Shown here: positions 22,411-31,500 of the stretch, in pieces
Layout: every line of letters begins with the position of its first letter
Numbering within the stretch: the first letter of the stretch is position 1
Source of the DNA: Desmodesmus armatus
Taxonomy: Eukaryota; Chlorophyta; Chlorophyceae; Sphaeropleales; Scenedesmaceae
Direction of reading: 5' to 3'
NCBI GenBank assembly: GCA_007449985.2
Contig: VIIQ02000703.1
Coordinates: forward strand, 543,107 to 607,106
Length of the DNA stretch: 64,000 bases
The notes under the pieces: generated by a model
Told to the model about the DNA's origin: nothing
What the model saw: the letters and a program-made list of their open reading frames with translations, nothing else
Databases searched by the model: none
Translations under genes and position numbers: made by a program

Positions 22411-24378
22411 GTGGACACACAACACCCAGCAGTAGCTTGGCGGCAGCATGACCTACAGCAGGCAGCATCGGCGTGGGTCACATTGGCAGGGCTACAACAG
22501 CCCCAACCGGACAGCTTCCAGCCAGGAGTGTACACAGGTGCATTGGACCCCTGGGGCGTAAGGGAGACACAAGGGCTGTGCACGGCTACTGTGGCAGACA
22601 CGTTCTTCCCGGCAGCGCTGCAGCAGGGCATCGTGCTGTATGAGCCGTTTGGTGGCATCTGCGCAGGGCTGGAGATGGTGCTCAGGAGTGGCATCACAGT
22701 CAAACAGTACCTGTACAGCGACATCAACCCCATGGCACAGCGGGCGGCGTTACACAGGATCAGGGTGCTGCAAAGCATGTATCCCAAGCAGCTACCGGAG
22801 GATGCTTTGGCTGGCAGTTTCAGCATTCTTCCCATGGATGTGAGGCACATCACCACACAGCAGCTCAGCAAGGCTGTCAGCGAGGCACCAGTCAAGCAAT
22901 GGCTGGTAGTAGGAGGCTGGCCCTGTCAAGACTTCTCTGCAGCAGGCAAGTCACAGGGGCTTCGGGGTGATCGGGCTCAACTGCTGTTTGACCTGGTCAG
23001 GGTAGTGGGAGCGTTGCAGCAGCTACTCCCACACCAGCCCCCAGCCTACCTGGTGGAGAATGTGCTCTTGCAGCAGCACAGGCTGAGCAGCATCAGTCAG
23101 CATGACTTCAATAAAATCAAGGCGTGCCTAGGGTTACCTGTGGTGCTGGACGCAGCACAGTTTGGCAGCCTTGCACATCGGGCGCGCAACTTCTGGTCCA
23201 ACCTGGTTGGGCCCAGTCAACTGCAAGCAGCTTTGGCATTTGTCAAGAGGCCACCCGCACGCAGCGTACAGCTTGCCTTGGGACCTGGCAGGACCGCGCA
23301 ACCTGTCAACCGTCCAGACGCTGCTCCTCTCTACCCCTGCAACGCACCAGGGCAGCCTCGAGCAGCCTGGCCCACCTTGGTCAGCAGCGCACGCTCCTAC
23401 GCCTTCAGGCCTGGCCAGCCTGGCAGTGTTTTGGACACAACGGTGCCTGCTGCAGTCAAGTGGGGCGAGCCGACAGCAGAGGAGAGAGAGGTAGCTCTGG
23501 GCTATCTTCCAGGCAGCACAGCAGCAGCAGGCCTCACACAAGCGCAGCGGTGTGCGTTGCTCGGTGAAAGCATGGATGCCAACACTTTGCAGGTGCTCAT
23601 GGCCATCGCCAAGGCTTGGTTCCTGCGGGGCCTGCCTACCTCTACTGACTTGGCGACACGTGCATTCAGCGCACACGAGGGGGAACTGGCGCAGGAGTGG
23701 CCTGGCAGAGAGGCAACTGCAACCCCACATGGCTATCAGCAGCAGCTAGCCATGACAGCTGGCTACCAGGAGAACACTACGGCTACGAGCCAAGGTGACA
23801 TCTGGGCCGACGATAAGACCCTGGAGTACATCAGAACAGGGCAACTCCCACAAGACCTGGCAGCCAGCCAGGCAGCACGTATCAAGCGACGTGCACGCTC
23901 ATACTACTTCAAGGACCAGCAGCTGATCAGGAGGATGCCAGATGGCACCGACAGGCTGGTACCTCCACCACAGGCGCGTGCTGGTCTCATACGGCAGCAA
24001 CACGAGATGTGTGGGCACTTTGGCAGGCGGCGCACCTCAGCCATGCTACTCAGTAAGCACTGGTGGTATGGGTTACTGGCGGACGTTGCAACAGTGCTGT
24101 CACGCTGCGAGCACTGCAGCAGGGTGCATGCCAGCTTCACCGCCAAGCCGGAGGAGCTGCGCCCCATTCCAATCAGCAGCATGGGTTTCAGGTGGCACGT
24201 GGACACAGCTGGGCCACTACCCAAGAGTGCAAAGGGCAACAAGTATTGCTGGTGTGTGTTGAGGCATTCAGCAAGTACCTGGTGGTGGTGCCGATGGAAA
24301 ACGACAAGGCGGAGACCACTGCATACCACTTCTTGCACGGTGTATTGGCACACTTTGCAGCACCAGGGCAGGTGGTGA
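22411..24378 (+). CDS. Retrotransposon DNMT3-type cytosine-5 methyltransferase plus integrase N-terminal part
   Basis: The methyltransferase spans ~22620-23640. Motif I is EPFGGICAGLE, motif IV is GGWPCQDFSAAG with the catalytic Cys in PCQ, motif VI is LVENV, motif VIII is AHRARNFWSNL, and a motif X-like RCALLGESMDANTL closes the domain. The AHRAR-FW-NL block is typical of DNMT3. All core residues appear present. Then comes the integrase: an H-x3-H then C-x2-C zinc-binding region (HEMCGH ... CEHC at ~24000-24115) and the first catalytic Asp in WHVDTAGPLP (~24193). At ~24245 a 1-nt loss in a T-run shifts the frame, and the true continuation is in the next ORF. Codons after that point up to 24378 are out of frame. 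The domain could methylate element or host DNA; that is inference. Confidence 0.85.
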   Translation: MDTQHPAVAWRQHDLQQAASAWVTLAGLQQPQPDSFQPGVYTGALDPWGVRETQGLCTATVADTFFPAALQQGIVLYEPFGGICAGLEMVLRSGITVKQYLYSDINPMAQRAALHRIRVLQSMYPKQLPEDALAGSFSILPMDVRHITTQQLSKAVSEAPVKQWLVVGGWPCQDFSAAGKSQGLRGDRAQLLFDLVRVVGALQQLLPHQPPAYLVENVLLQQHRLSSISQHDFNKIKACLGLPVVLDAAQFGSLAHRARNFWSNLVGPSQLQAALAFVKRPPARSVQLALGPGRTAQPVNRPDAAPLYPCNAPGQPRAAWPTLVSSARSYAFRPGQPGSVLDTTVPAAVKWGEPTAEEREVALGYLPGSTAAAGLTQAQRCALLGESMDANTLQVLMAIAKAWFLRGLPTSTDLATRAFSAHEGELAQEWPGREATATPHGYQQQLAMTAGYQENTTATSQGDIWADDKTLEYIRTGQLPQDLAASQAARIKRRARSYYFKDQQLIRRMPDGTDRLVPPPQARAGLIRQQHEMCGHFGRRRTSAMLLSKHWWYGLLADVATVLSRCEHCSRVHASFTAKPEELRPIPISSMGFRWHVDTAGPLPKSAKGNKYCWCVLRHSASTWWWCRWKTTRRRPLHTTSCTVYWHTLQHQGRW

Positions 24379-25334
24379 CAGACTCAGGGACAGAGTTTGA
24401 GGGCGAGTTTGCCAAGCTCCTGGAGGATGCGCTCATCGATCATGCCATCATCAGTGCAGACCACCCTCAGGCCAATGGTCAGGCAGAGAAGGCTGTGCAC
24501 ATCGTCAAGCGGGCGCTTACCAAAATGGCAGTGGCAAGGCACAGTGTCAAGCAGTGGGATGAGGACTTGGCATGGCTGGCACTGGGCTACCGCTGCTCTC
24601 CACAGGCCAGCACAGGCCACAGCCCGTACGAACTCATGTATGCACGTCCACCGGTCATTCCACCTGCAGTGAAGGAGCTTGTCAGCACACCCCTGGACAT
24701 CAGTGCTGAGGCGGCTGTCAAGGACCTACTGCAGCGTAAGGAGCGGCTAAAGCAGCAGGTGCCCATTGCGCTGGAGAACCTGGCGATTGCACAGCACAGG
24801 GATCAGCGCCGTTACCTGCAGCTGCGTGCGCCTGACTACAAGCCACGCGTTCACAGGTTTATGGTGGGTGACTACGTCTACACTCAGCAGCTTAACCGGG
24901 CAAGCAAGCTACAGCCCAGGGCCAAACCCCTCATTCTGCGAGTTCTGGAGGTGCGGGACTCTGGGGTACTGCACCTGCAGGGGCGCTGTGGCCGGACCAT
25001 TGAGGTGCACATGTCTCACTGTGCACCCTGCCACTTGCCTGATATCGACGGCGGCATCGACCCACTGCTGGTGGACAACACAGATGATGTGGTCTGTGAG
25101 GTATGCAGCACCAGCGACAACGGGGCCGAGCTCATGCTGTGTGACGTGTGCAACAGCGGATACCATACCTACTGCTTGCAACCACCACTCAGCAGTGTGC
25201 CTGACGGTGTGTGGCTGTGCCCGGAGTGTGTGGACGCTGGCTACACAGAACAGGATGCTGCTGGCAGGGAGCAGCAGCGGCAGCAGCTACAGGAGCGGAG
25301 GCCAGGCCAAACATATTCCCCGGCGCGCAAATGA
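24246..25334 (+). CDS. Integrase catalytic core with C-terminal PHD finger
   Basis: This frame continues the integrase after the shift at ~24245 and is open from 24063. The remaining DDE residues are in VVTDSGTEFEG (~24374) and HPQANGQAEKAV (~24460). LGYRCSPQASTGHSPYELM is the usual Gypsy integrase tail. At 25093-25230 a C4HC3 PHD finger has CEVC, LMLCDVCNSGYHTYC and VWLCPEC. PHD fingers read histone tails, so it may steer integration, as chromodomains do in chromoviruses; that role is inferred. The stop TGA overlaps an ATG of the next ORF as ATGA at 25331-25334. Confidence 0.8.
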   Translation: MLVCVEAFSKYLVVVPMENDKAETTAYHFLHGVLAHFAAPGQVVTDSGTEFEGEFAKLLEDALIDHAIISADHPQANGQAEKAVHIVKRALTKMAVARHSVKQWDEDLAWLALGYRCSPQASTGHSPYELMYARPPVIPPAVKELVSTPLDISAEAAVKDLLQRKERLKQQVPIALENLAIAQHRDQRRYLQLRAPDYKPRVHRFMVGDYVYTQQLNRASKLQPRAKPLILRVLEVRDSGVLHLQGRCGRTIEVHMSHCAPCHLPDIDGGIDPLLVDNTDDVVCEVCSTSDNGAELMLCDVCNSGYHTYCLQPPLSSVPDGVWLCPECVDAGYTEQDAAGREQQRQQLQERRPGQTYSPARK

Positions 25335-26089
25335 AGCGCAGGGACGAAGCAGCACATGCGCTGCATGGCCGACTGGTGCTGAAGGCGTTCACGGATCCAG
25401 CCACCGGGAAAGGCAGGAAGTACTGGGGCAGGATCTACTTCAAGGATGCTGAGTCACGCCCATACTACTTCCGAGTGGTGTACGAAGATGGGGACTCTCA
25501 CCACGCCACTATGGCAGGCATCAAGCGCTACCTGCAGCCGGAGGATGCAGTGCTGCCACCTGGGGTCAGCATTCCTACACCAGAGTCACTGGCAGCAGCA
25601 GTGGCGTACGCACGACAGCTGGTCAGCAGGGTTGCTGGCGGTGCAGTAGCTGTTCCTTCCACAAGGGTCTCACCGTCAGATGTGCAGTTGCTGCAGCTTA
25701 CAGTGCAGATGTCCCTGGTTCAAGCCCTGGTGGACCCACTAACACTCAACACCCAGTGGCAGCAGGTTTTTGCTGGGCGACCGTTCACTGTGGGCTGCGG
25801 GCCTGTACAGCACGGCGCTACAGCCATCATCATTACACCTACAGCACCCTTTGTGCTTCATGCAGTTTTCACAGCACTGCAGATGAGGCCATTGGTGGTG
25901 CTCTGTTACGTGCCTTCACTGGCGTTTCCAGCTGACATCCACCCTCTGTTCAGTGCACTCAAGCAGCATAGACATCGACAACTGGCTGCATTGAGCACTG
26001 GATGCTCAGTTCATTATCTCGGTCCGGTTTCGCTAAGACGGCGCAGTAGTAGCTTAGCACCAAGGGGTTTCAAGGAAGGGGGGGCATGA
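25331..26089 (+). CDS. Retrotransposon Tudor-like ORF
   Basis: The ORF is taken from the ATG at 25331, which overlaps the preceding stop by ATGA; the frame is open from further upstream. At ~25375-25550 a region with KYWGRIYFKDAES, YFRVVYEDGDSHHA and IKRYL resembles Tudor/Agenet-like reader domains, where a Y-x-V-x-Y-x-D-G-D core is common. The rest (~25600-26000), with VQHGATAIIITPTAPFVLHA, is not recognised. It may be translated by reinitiation, or it was fused to the integrase before a lesion. A G-rich purine run, a candidate polypurine tract, lies at its end (26072-26086). Confidence 0.55.
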   Translation: MKRRDEAAHALHGRLVLKAFTDPATGKGRKYWGRIYFKDAESRPYYFRVVYEDGDSHHATMAGIKRYLQPEDAVLPPGVSIPTPESLAAAVAYARQLVSRVAGGAVAVPSTRVSPSDVQLLQLTVQMSLVQALVDPLTLNTQWQQVFAGRPFTVGCGPVQHGATAIIITPTAPFVLHAVFTALQMRPLVVLCYVPSLAFPADIHPLFSALKQHRHRQLAALSTGCSVHYLGPVSLRRRSSSLAPRGFKEGGA

Positions 26090-26168
26090 TAGTGCATACT
26101 GCAGGCTGACTAAGCAGGTGATTAGCTGACACGCTCAACCTTCTGTCCTGCACTGCTAACCTCTCACT

Positions 26169-27388
26169 GTGCAGGGCGTGTTCTCATTTATGCCCGACAC
26201 AGCACCTGGTGCCAGCAGTGTAATAGAGGAGCAGCTAGACTACGGGGAGGACTCCTGGGAGGATTTGCAGGAGCAGCCAGTCAGTGAGGAAGTGGCACTG
26301 CTGGGATCTGGAGAGGAGGAGTTGCCTCAGCAGCCAGACAGTGAGGGTGCAGAGCAGCCGGACTTTGGGGGCGAGGGCTTGCCTGAGGAGCCCATGCAGC
26401 AGGACATAGCAGCTCACATGGACCTGCCTGCAGCAGTAGCGGAGGACCCAGCCGGCCAACTGGTCACGAGGGTACGCACAATCTACCATGGGCTTCGGCG
26501 GGACAGGGATGAGCTGAGGGATATTGACAGGAGCTTGTGGCAGCTTACACTAGAGCAGCAGCGATGGGTGGAGCGCGAAGCAGCAATGGACGTGCTTGGC
26601 ATCACCCGTGTTGCATGTCACCTTGGCGGCTATGCCAACGGGATGTCAGAGGACCTCACAGTTGCGGCAAGGCGGGCAAAGGAGGCAGACCAGCACATGC
26701 TGCAGAATGCAGATACAGACTTGGAGGCAGAAGCAGCACGGGCAGCTGCAGCAAGGGAGGCTGCAGCAAGGGAGGCTGCAGCAAGGGAGGCTGCAGCAGC
26801 TGAAGCACTTGCAAAGGAGGCAGCAGCGAAGGCAAGGGCTGCAGAGGGGAACCGCGCAGTAGAGCCGGCAGCAAACCGGAGGCACCTGCAGCAGTAGGCT
26901 TTGATTGGAGTCGCGTGAAACTACCCTTAGAGTTTGTGCCTCCGCAGCGCGGGAGCAGCAGCAGCGGCAAGGGTAATGATGGGGAGCATACGCAGGAGCG
27001 CAGCGGGAGCCGCGGCCGCAGCCCCAATGCCGACAACAGGGAGCGCAAGCCCAAACGCAGCAGGAGCCGCAGCAAGGGCCGCGGCAAGGACGACAACCAG
27101 GACCGTGGTGGTCGCAGCAGCAGCAAGTACGACATGGACGGGCCTCCCAAACCCGCAGACGTACCTGAGTACGAGCTCCCTCCTTTGGGCTTTACCCGCA
27201 ACAACTGCAGGGTGGGCAAGGACGGAGTTATGGATTACCAGGGCGCGTGGTTCCCAGTGGCAGCACACGACCCAGCGCACAACCCGGAGAAGAACCCAAA
27301 ACTTAACGACACATGCCCAATCTGCTTCCTGCGAACAGCATACAAGCAGGATCGCCTGGCATACCGTGCCAACACCCGGCGCAGGTAA
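26169..27388 (+). CDS. Acidic/coiled-coil to SR-rich ORF with Cys motif, one frameshift
   Basis: Function unknown. The first part (26169 to ~26870) is acidic, then has a helix-rich region with Ala-Arg-Glu repeats (AAAREAAAREAA), probably a coiled coil. Near 26870 the frame moves by one base. The second part continues as GFDWSRVKLPLEFVPP, a Ser-Arg/Lys-rich stretch (RSGSRGRSPN, KRSRSRSKGRGK) and a C-terminal CPICFLRTAYKQDRLAYR. A splice-like acceptor (CTCTCACTGTGCAG) precedes it at ~26174. It may be a subgenomic nucleic-acid-binding product of the retrotransposon or a neighbouring host exon. Confidence 0.45.
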
Positions 27389-28229
27389 TGATATGGCAGA
27401 GACAGCAGGTGCTGCCGCAGCAATTAGCAGCAGCAGCAGCAATCGCTGGGCCGTCTGGAGTGGCCTTTGGTAGCGACAGCAGCCTTAGGCAGCAGTGGTT
27501 TAAGGCCGTCTGGAGTGGCCTCTGCTGGAGCGATGATTTGTGCCAGCTGGGGGTGCCCAGATTGGCAAGCAGCTTTGCAGGAGGTTGGGAGCAGCAGTTG
27601 ATTTATTGGACATTGTGGATAGTAGCTTTGCCTTTCACATGCGAACGATGTGGGGGCATCTGTCCTGCTTGCATGTTGGTTGAGATTTAGCAGCAGTGAG
27701 CGCAAAGGGCCACTGTTTGTGCTTGTCAAGCTCAGTGAAATATGCTTCCTGAGTAGTTAAGTGAGTGCTGCATAACTCACTTGTGTGCAGCAGATCCAGC
27801 AGTGGCTGGGTTTGTTTGTCAATTATGTGTGTGTGTTTTATTGACTGTGCAATGCACAAACATCACATGCGTTGTAGTGTGTGTGCCCAGCGTATGGATG
27901 TGCCTAGATGCCGTGGTGAGAAAAGACAAAAAACAAAAATGTCTGTTGACTTGTGTTGTGTGGTCACAGCGGCATTCTCTGCAAGCAATGTGCAGTTTTC
28001 CCCGTGCGTTGCGCATCAGCTGTGTGCTATCAGCTGTTGCATGTTGCTTTTGGATTGGGTTGTTTGTAGCTGCTCAATGTGAGTACTGCTGCTGTGTAGT
28101 GTTACCCCAGCAGCAGTGGGGGGGAGTGTACACCCCTAGCAGCAATCTGAGCAGGACAGTGTTCTACTGCGCCATAATTAGGCCATAATTAGGGGGGGGG
28201 GGGGGTGTCACCCCGCCATCTTCAGAACT
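27389..28229. other. Retrotransposon-host junction region
   Basis: No gene is supported. GGCCGTCTGGAGTGGCCT occurs twice (~27449 and ~27506). A G-run follows the doubled GGCCATAATTAG near 28190. Whatever ends the retrotransposon should lie in this stretch, but no LTR was recognised by eye. Confidence 0.4.
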
Positions 28230-28510
28230 GAGCATGGAACAGCAGCAAAAACACTCGTGTGTGTTTCACTTACACGTTCCTGCCATAGTTGGCCTTGGCC
28301 CATTGGGCCTTGGGTACAGAAAACCTGGTCAGTCACTACAACTGCCGTCCTGGACAAGGACACTCCTTGCATCTGGCGTTTGCAGCCGCACACCAGAACG
28401 CTTTGGAGAAGATCTTGTCGCCTTCAAGCGCTCCAGGAACGTGTAGCCTGCGTCGTATCACGACAAGTTCTCGAGAGGTTCCTTGCTGTTGCAGAGAGTG
28501 CGTCGCAGAC
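28230..28510 (+). promoter_or_regulatory. 5' flank of the intact CDH-like gene
   Basis: The stretch aligns in part with 5313-5544 of the paralogue (GGTTCCTTGCTGTTGCAGAG; CACTACAACTGCC). It probably contains the promoter and 5' UTR. No defined box was recognised. Confidence 0.35.
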
Positions 28511-31500
28511 ATGCGGGCTCTACATGCTATGATGTAAGTCCATGCACCCTCTGTCCCTATCGCTCGCGTCCCTCCACAGGCAGATCCAGATGTTGTTGAG
28601 GGTTGGCCAGGCGTTCAACATACCGGAAGTTGATGTCAGCGCCGGTTGCTGCTGCTTACATGATCCATTGCCAACTCTAGCATGTCGGGTCACCTGTCTG
28701 TCTCTGTACTGTACTGTACAGGCTGACCCTGCTGGTGATGGCAGGATGGCACCTTCAAGCTGCTGCACGGATCGTTGCTGAAGCACCAGCTGATGTGATG
28801 ACCGATCCTCAGGCAGCATTACCTGATCCACAAGCAGTGCAGGCTGTTGATCCGCAGCTGGCAGTGGCTGACCTAGCAACGCCAGCTACTGTTGATCCAC
28901 AGCTGATCACCACGGAGCCTGCCTACCAAGAGGTGCTGGCAGTTGCACCAGGCCAGGCAGACATGCCTGCACCGCAGCTGGATGCCGATGATGCATCGGT
29001 GAATGTCATGACTCGTTGGCCATGGACAAGAAAGCCCCCACCACCTGGATTGGGCGGCACCGCCGGTGGCAAGTCCACATACTGTGGAGCGATGGCACCC
29101 CAGGGGGGTTGTGACCCCACCGTCACGCTGGGACAAAACTCCATCACGTGCAGTGTGAAGCCAACGAAATACTCGTCTGCTGATAATCGCTTCCTCCCCA
29201 GCGATTTCCAGTGAGTGGGCCTGTCTCTGCGGTCCTGCCTCCCTTCTGCTTCCGGCAACGGCTGGCATGACTCAGCCGCGCTCACCAGCTCACCCCGCCC
29301 CTCAGCTGCAAGTGCAACCTGTGCTCCAGCCTTACCCTGCTTGCTTCAGCACCCCAGCACTAGTTCAGGGGTTCTTTGATCCTTGAACCCTCACCCTAGG
29401 TTCTCAACCCCGTCCCTCAGCTGAGGGACAGCTGAGGGACAGCTGCAGCTGCAAGTACAACCTGTGCTCCAACCAGACCATGCCGGCCTCAGCATACCAG
29501 CACATGCCGGGTATTGGCCGGCATGACACCCTCCACACTGCCAAAGTGGGCCAAAACAGCTTGACATCTGGGGTCAACAGCAGCGTGAAAGTTGTTTGGG
29601 TCAAGTTTGGTGCTCAAGTGCTGTCTGCAGTGGCCCTAGCAGACGACTCATGCAGTACCCCATGCATGTGCTTCCTGCTTGCATTGGCTTGCTTTCTTCC
29701 ACTTTCAGGTGCTTCATTCACTGTTCCTGCCTGTTTACCTGTCAATTCGTACCTGCAGGCATTCTTGCTTGGGCGATGCGGCAGTGCACTGTGCAGATAA
29801 AGCCAACACGGGTACGGGTTACGCTTCCCACTCATGCATCAGTGCCACTAACAGGACGTTCCCTCCCCCATCGCTCAGTCTGCATATGTTGCTTACACAT
29901 ACATGCGTTAATGTGCTGCTGTGCATATTTTGGGGTCAACGAGACCCTTCAATAGCATGTTGGTATTCCTGGTTGCTGCATTGTGGCCACTCACATGTTG
30001 CTGGGGATGACTTAGCTCATAGATTGCTGCTGACACCGCTACTGTGCTGTCCTGCTGCTGCCCTCCATGTGCAGTGGATCCCAAAAATATCTCACCCGCC
30101 TCGAGCTGCTGCTCCTGCTACCTGTAAGTCAAGTGCCTGTTGCTTTACTTGAAGTTGCAGGGTTCAGAGACAGACATGGCTGCCCTGCAAGCAGTACCAT
30201 CTGCAGAAGTGGCAAGGAGAAACAGCCTGTAACAGCTGTATATCACATGCTGTGCCATCTGGCAGCCCAGCCTGCGGCCGTTGCACACCTACCATTGCAT
30301 TGCAGTTGCAGTTGTGATCACAGCAGCACCAGTGGCTTGACAACGGGGGCTGCTTGGGGAGTTGTCGCAAGGGCATGGCTTGCCAAACAGCATATACGCC
30401 GTCTGCATGTAGTGGTTGCTGCTGACCTTGCTGGCTGGCTCACTCCTTCTCGCTCACTCCTTTTCACTCATGTTCACTCCTTCTCGCTCACTCCTTTGCG
30501 GCTGACAGGTACAGCCAGATCGCCGGCGGTCAGTTCAAAACGTGGAAATCAAAGGCAGGCAACAGCTATGTCCTCAGCAAATCGCCAAACCCATCTCTGT
30601 GGCACCTGATGGTGAGTCAAATCTTGCGACAGTTAGAGACGGGTGGAGTTGGCGGCCTGTGTTGGCTGCCACATATAGTCAAGTTCGAGGTTTGGGGAAG
30701 GAACGAGTCAGTCTTGAAGAGTCAGGAACGGCAGGGCAGATCCGCATCAATGGACTCCATCAAGAGTCTTGACGCGGATGCATGCATCCATCTTGTTTAT
30801 GTACATACAAAGGCCTGTGTCTGCAGGAGTTGCGATGACCCCCCCTACCCCCTCCCCCCCCCCCCCCCCCCGCCCCCCACTCACCAACCACCCACCCACC
30901 CACCCCTCACCCCCACCCACCCACCCACCCGTCCAAACACACCCTCACACTGCCGAACCGCCCCCTTGCCCCCCTGCCCCCTGCCCCCAGGTGATGCCAC
31001 AAGCCGCCTGCACTGGGGTGGAAAACTGGAATCAAAAACAGCAACCATGGAGTGATTGTCCCGGAGAGGACATCTGGAACGCTGCCCAAGAGTTGATCGA
31101 CGGCGGCGTTCAAGTTCCCTGTGCGTCTGATAGGTTCCTGTGGGGCATGGCAATCAACCCCGTGTCCAGGCGCGGCCAGCATCAGGTGCGGTGCAGCGGC
31201 GTGGCAGGGCCCTTTGCATGCATCTGCCGTACGGTTTGGGGGCGTGCTTGGCTGGTGTTCACACTGCCTGGCAGCAAGTGGATGCACAAGAACTGCCCCC
31301 GTGGCTGTTTTGTGTGGTGAGGATGGCAACCCTATATGGAACGATGGCAGGTAATTCACAACTCCTTGGACACTGATGTTGTGCCTGTCTGCTATTTGCC
31401 CATCTACTGCAGATGCACATGCATGTGGCGCAAGTTTATCCTGAGCTGTTGGCCAGTGTGGGCGCGTTTGCAGGCCTCGCACTGGCCAAAATCCCAGCCC

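Larger units (their letters stand above)
15848..27388 (+). mobile_element. Ty3/Gypsy-like retrotransposon with DNMT3-type methyltransferase, PHD and Tudor-like modules
   Basis: The coding order is gag, aspartic protease, reverse transcriptase, RNase H, cytosine-5 DNA methyltransferase, integrase, PHD finger, Tudor-like domain, then an extra ORF. RT before integrase and an HHCC/DDE integrase fit Ty3/Gypsy. A purine run at 26072-26086 could be a polypurine tract. No pair of LTRs and no primer-binding site was recognised, so the limits given are those of the coding region only. This copy is not autonomous: a LINE fragment at 21889-22354 interrupts pol and there is a frameshift within integrase at about 24245. 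Confidence 0.8.
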
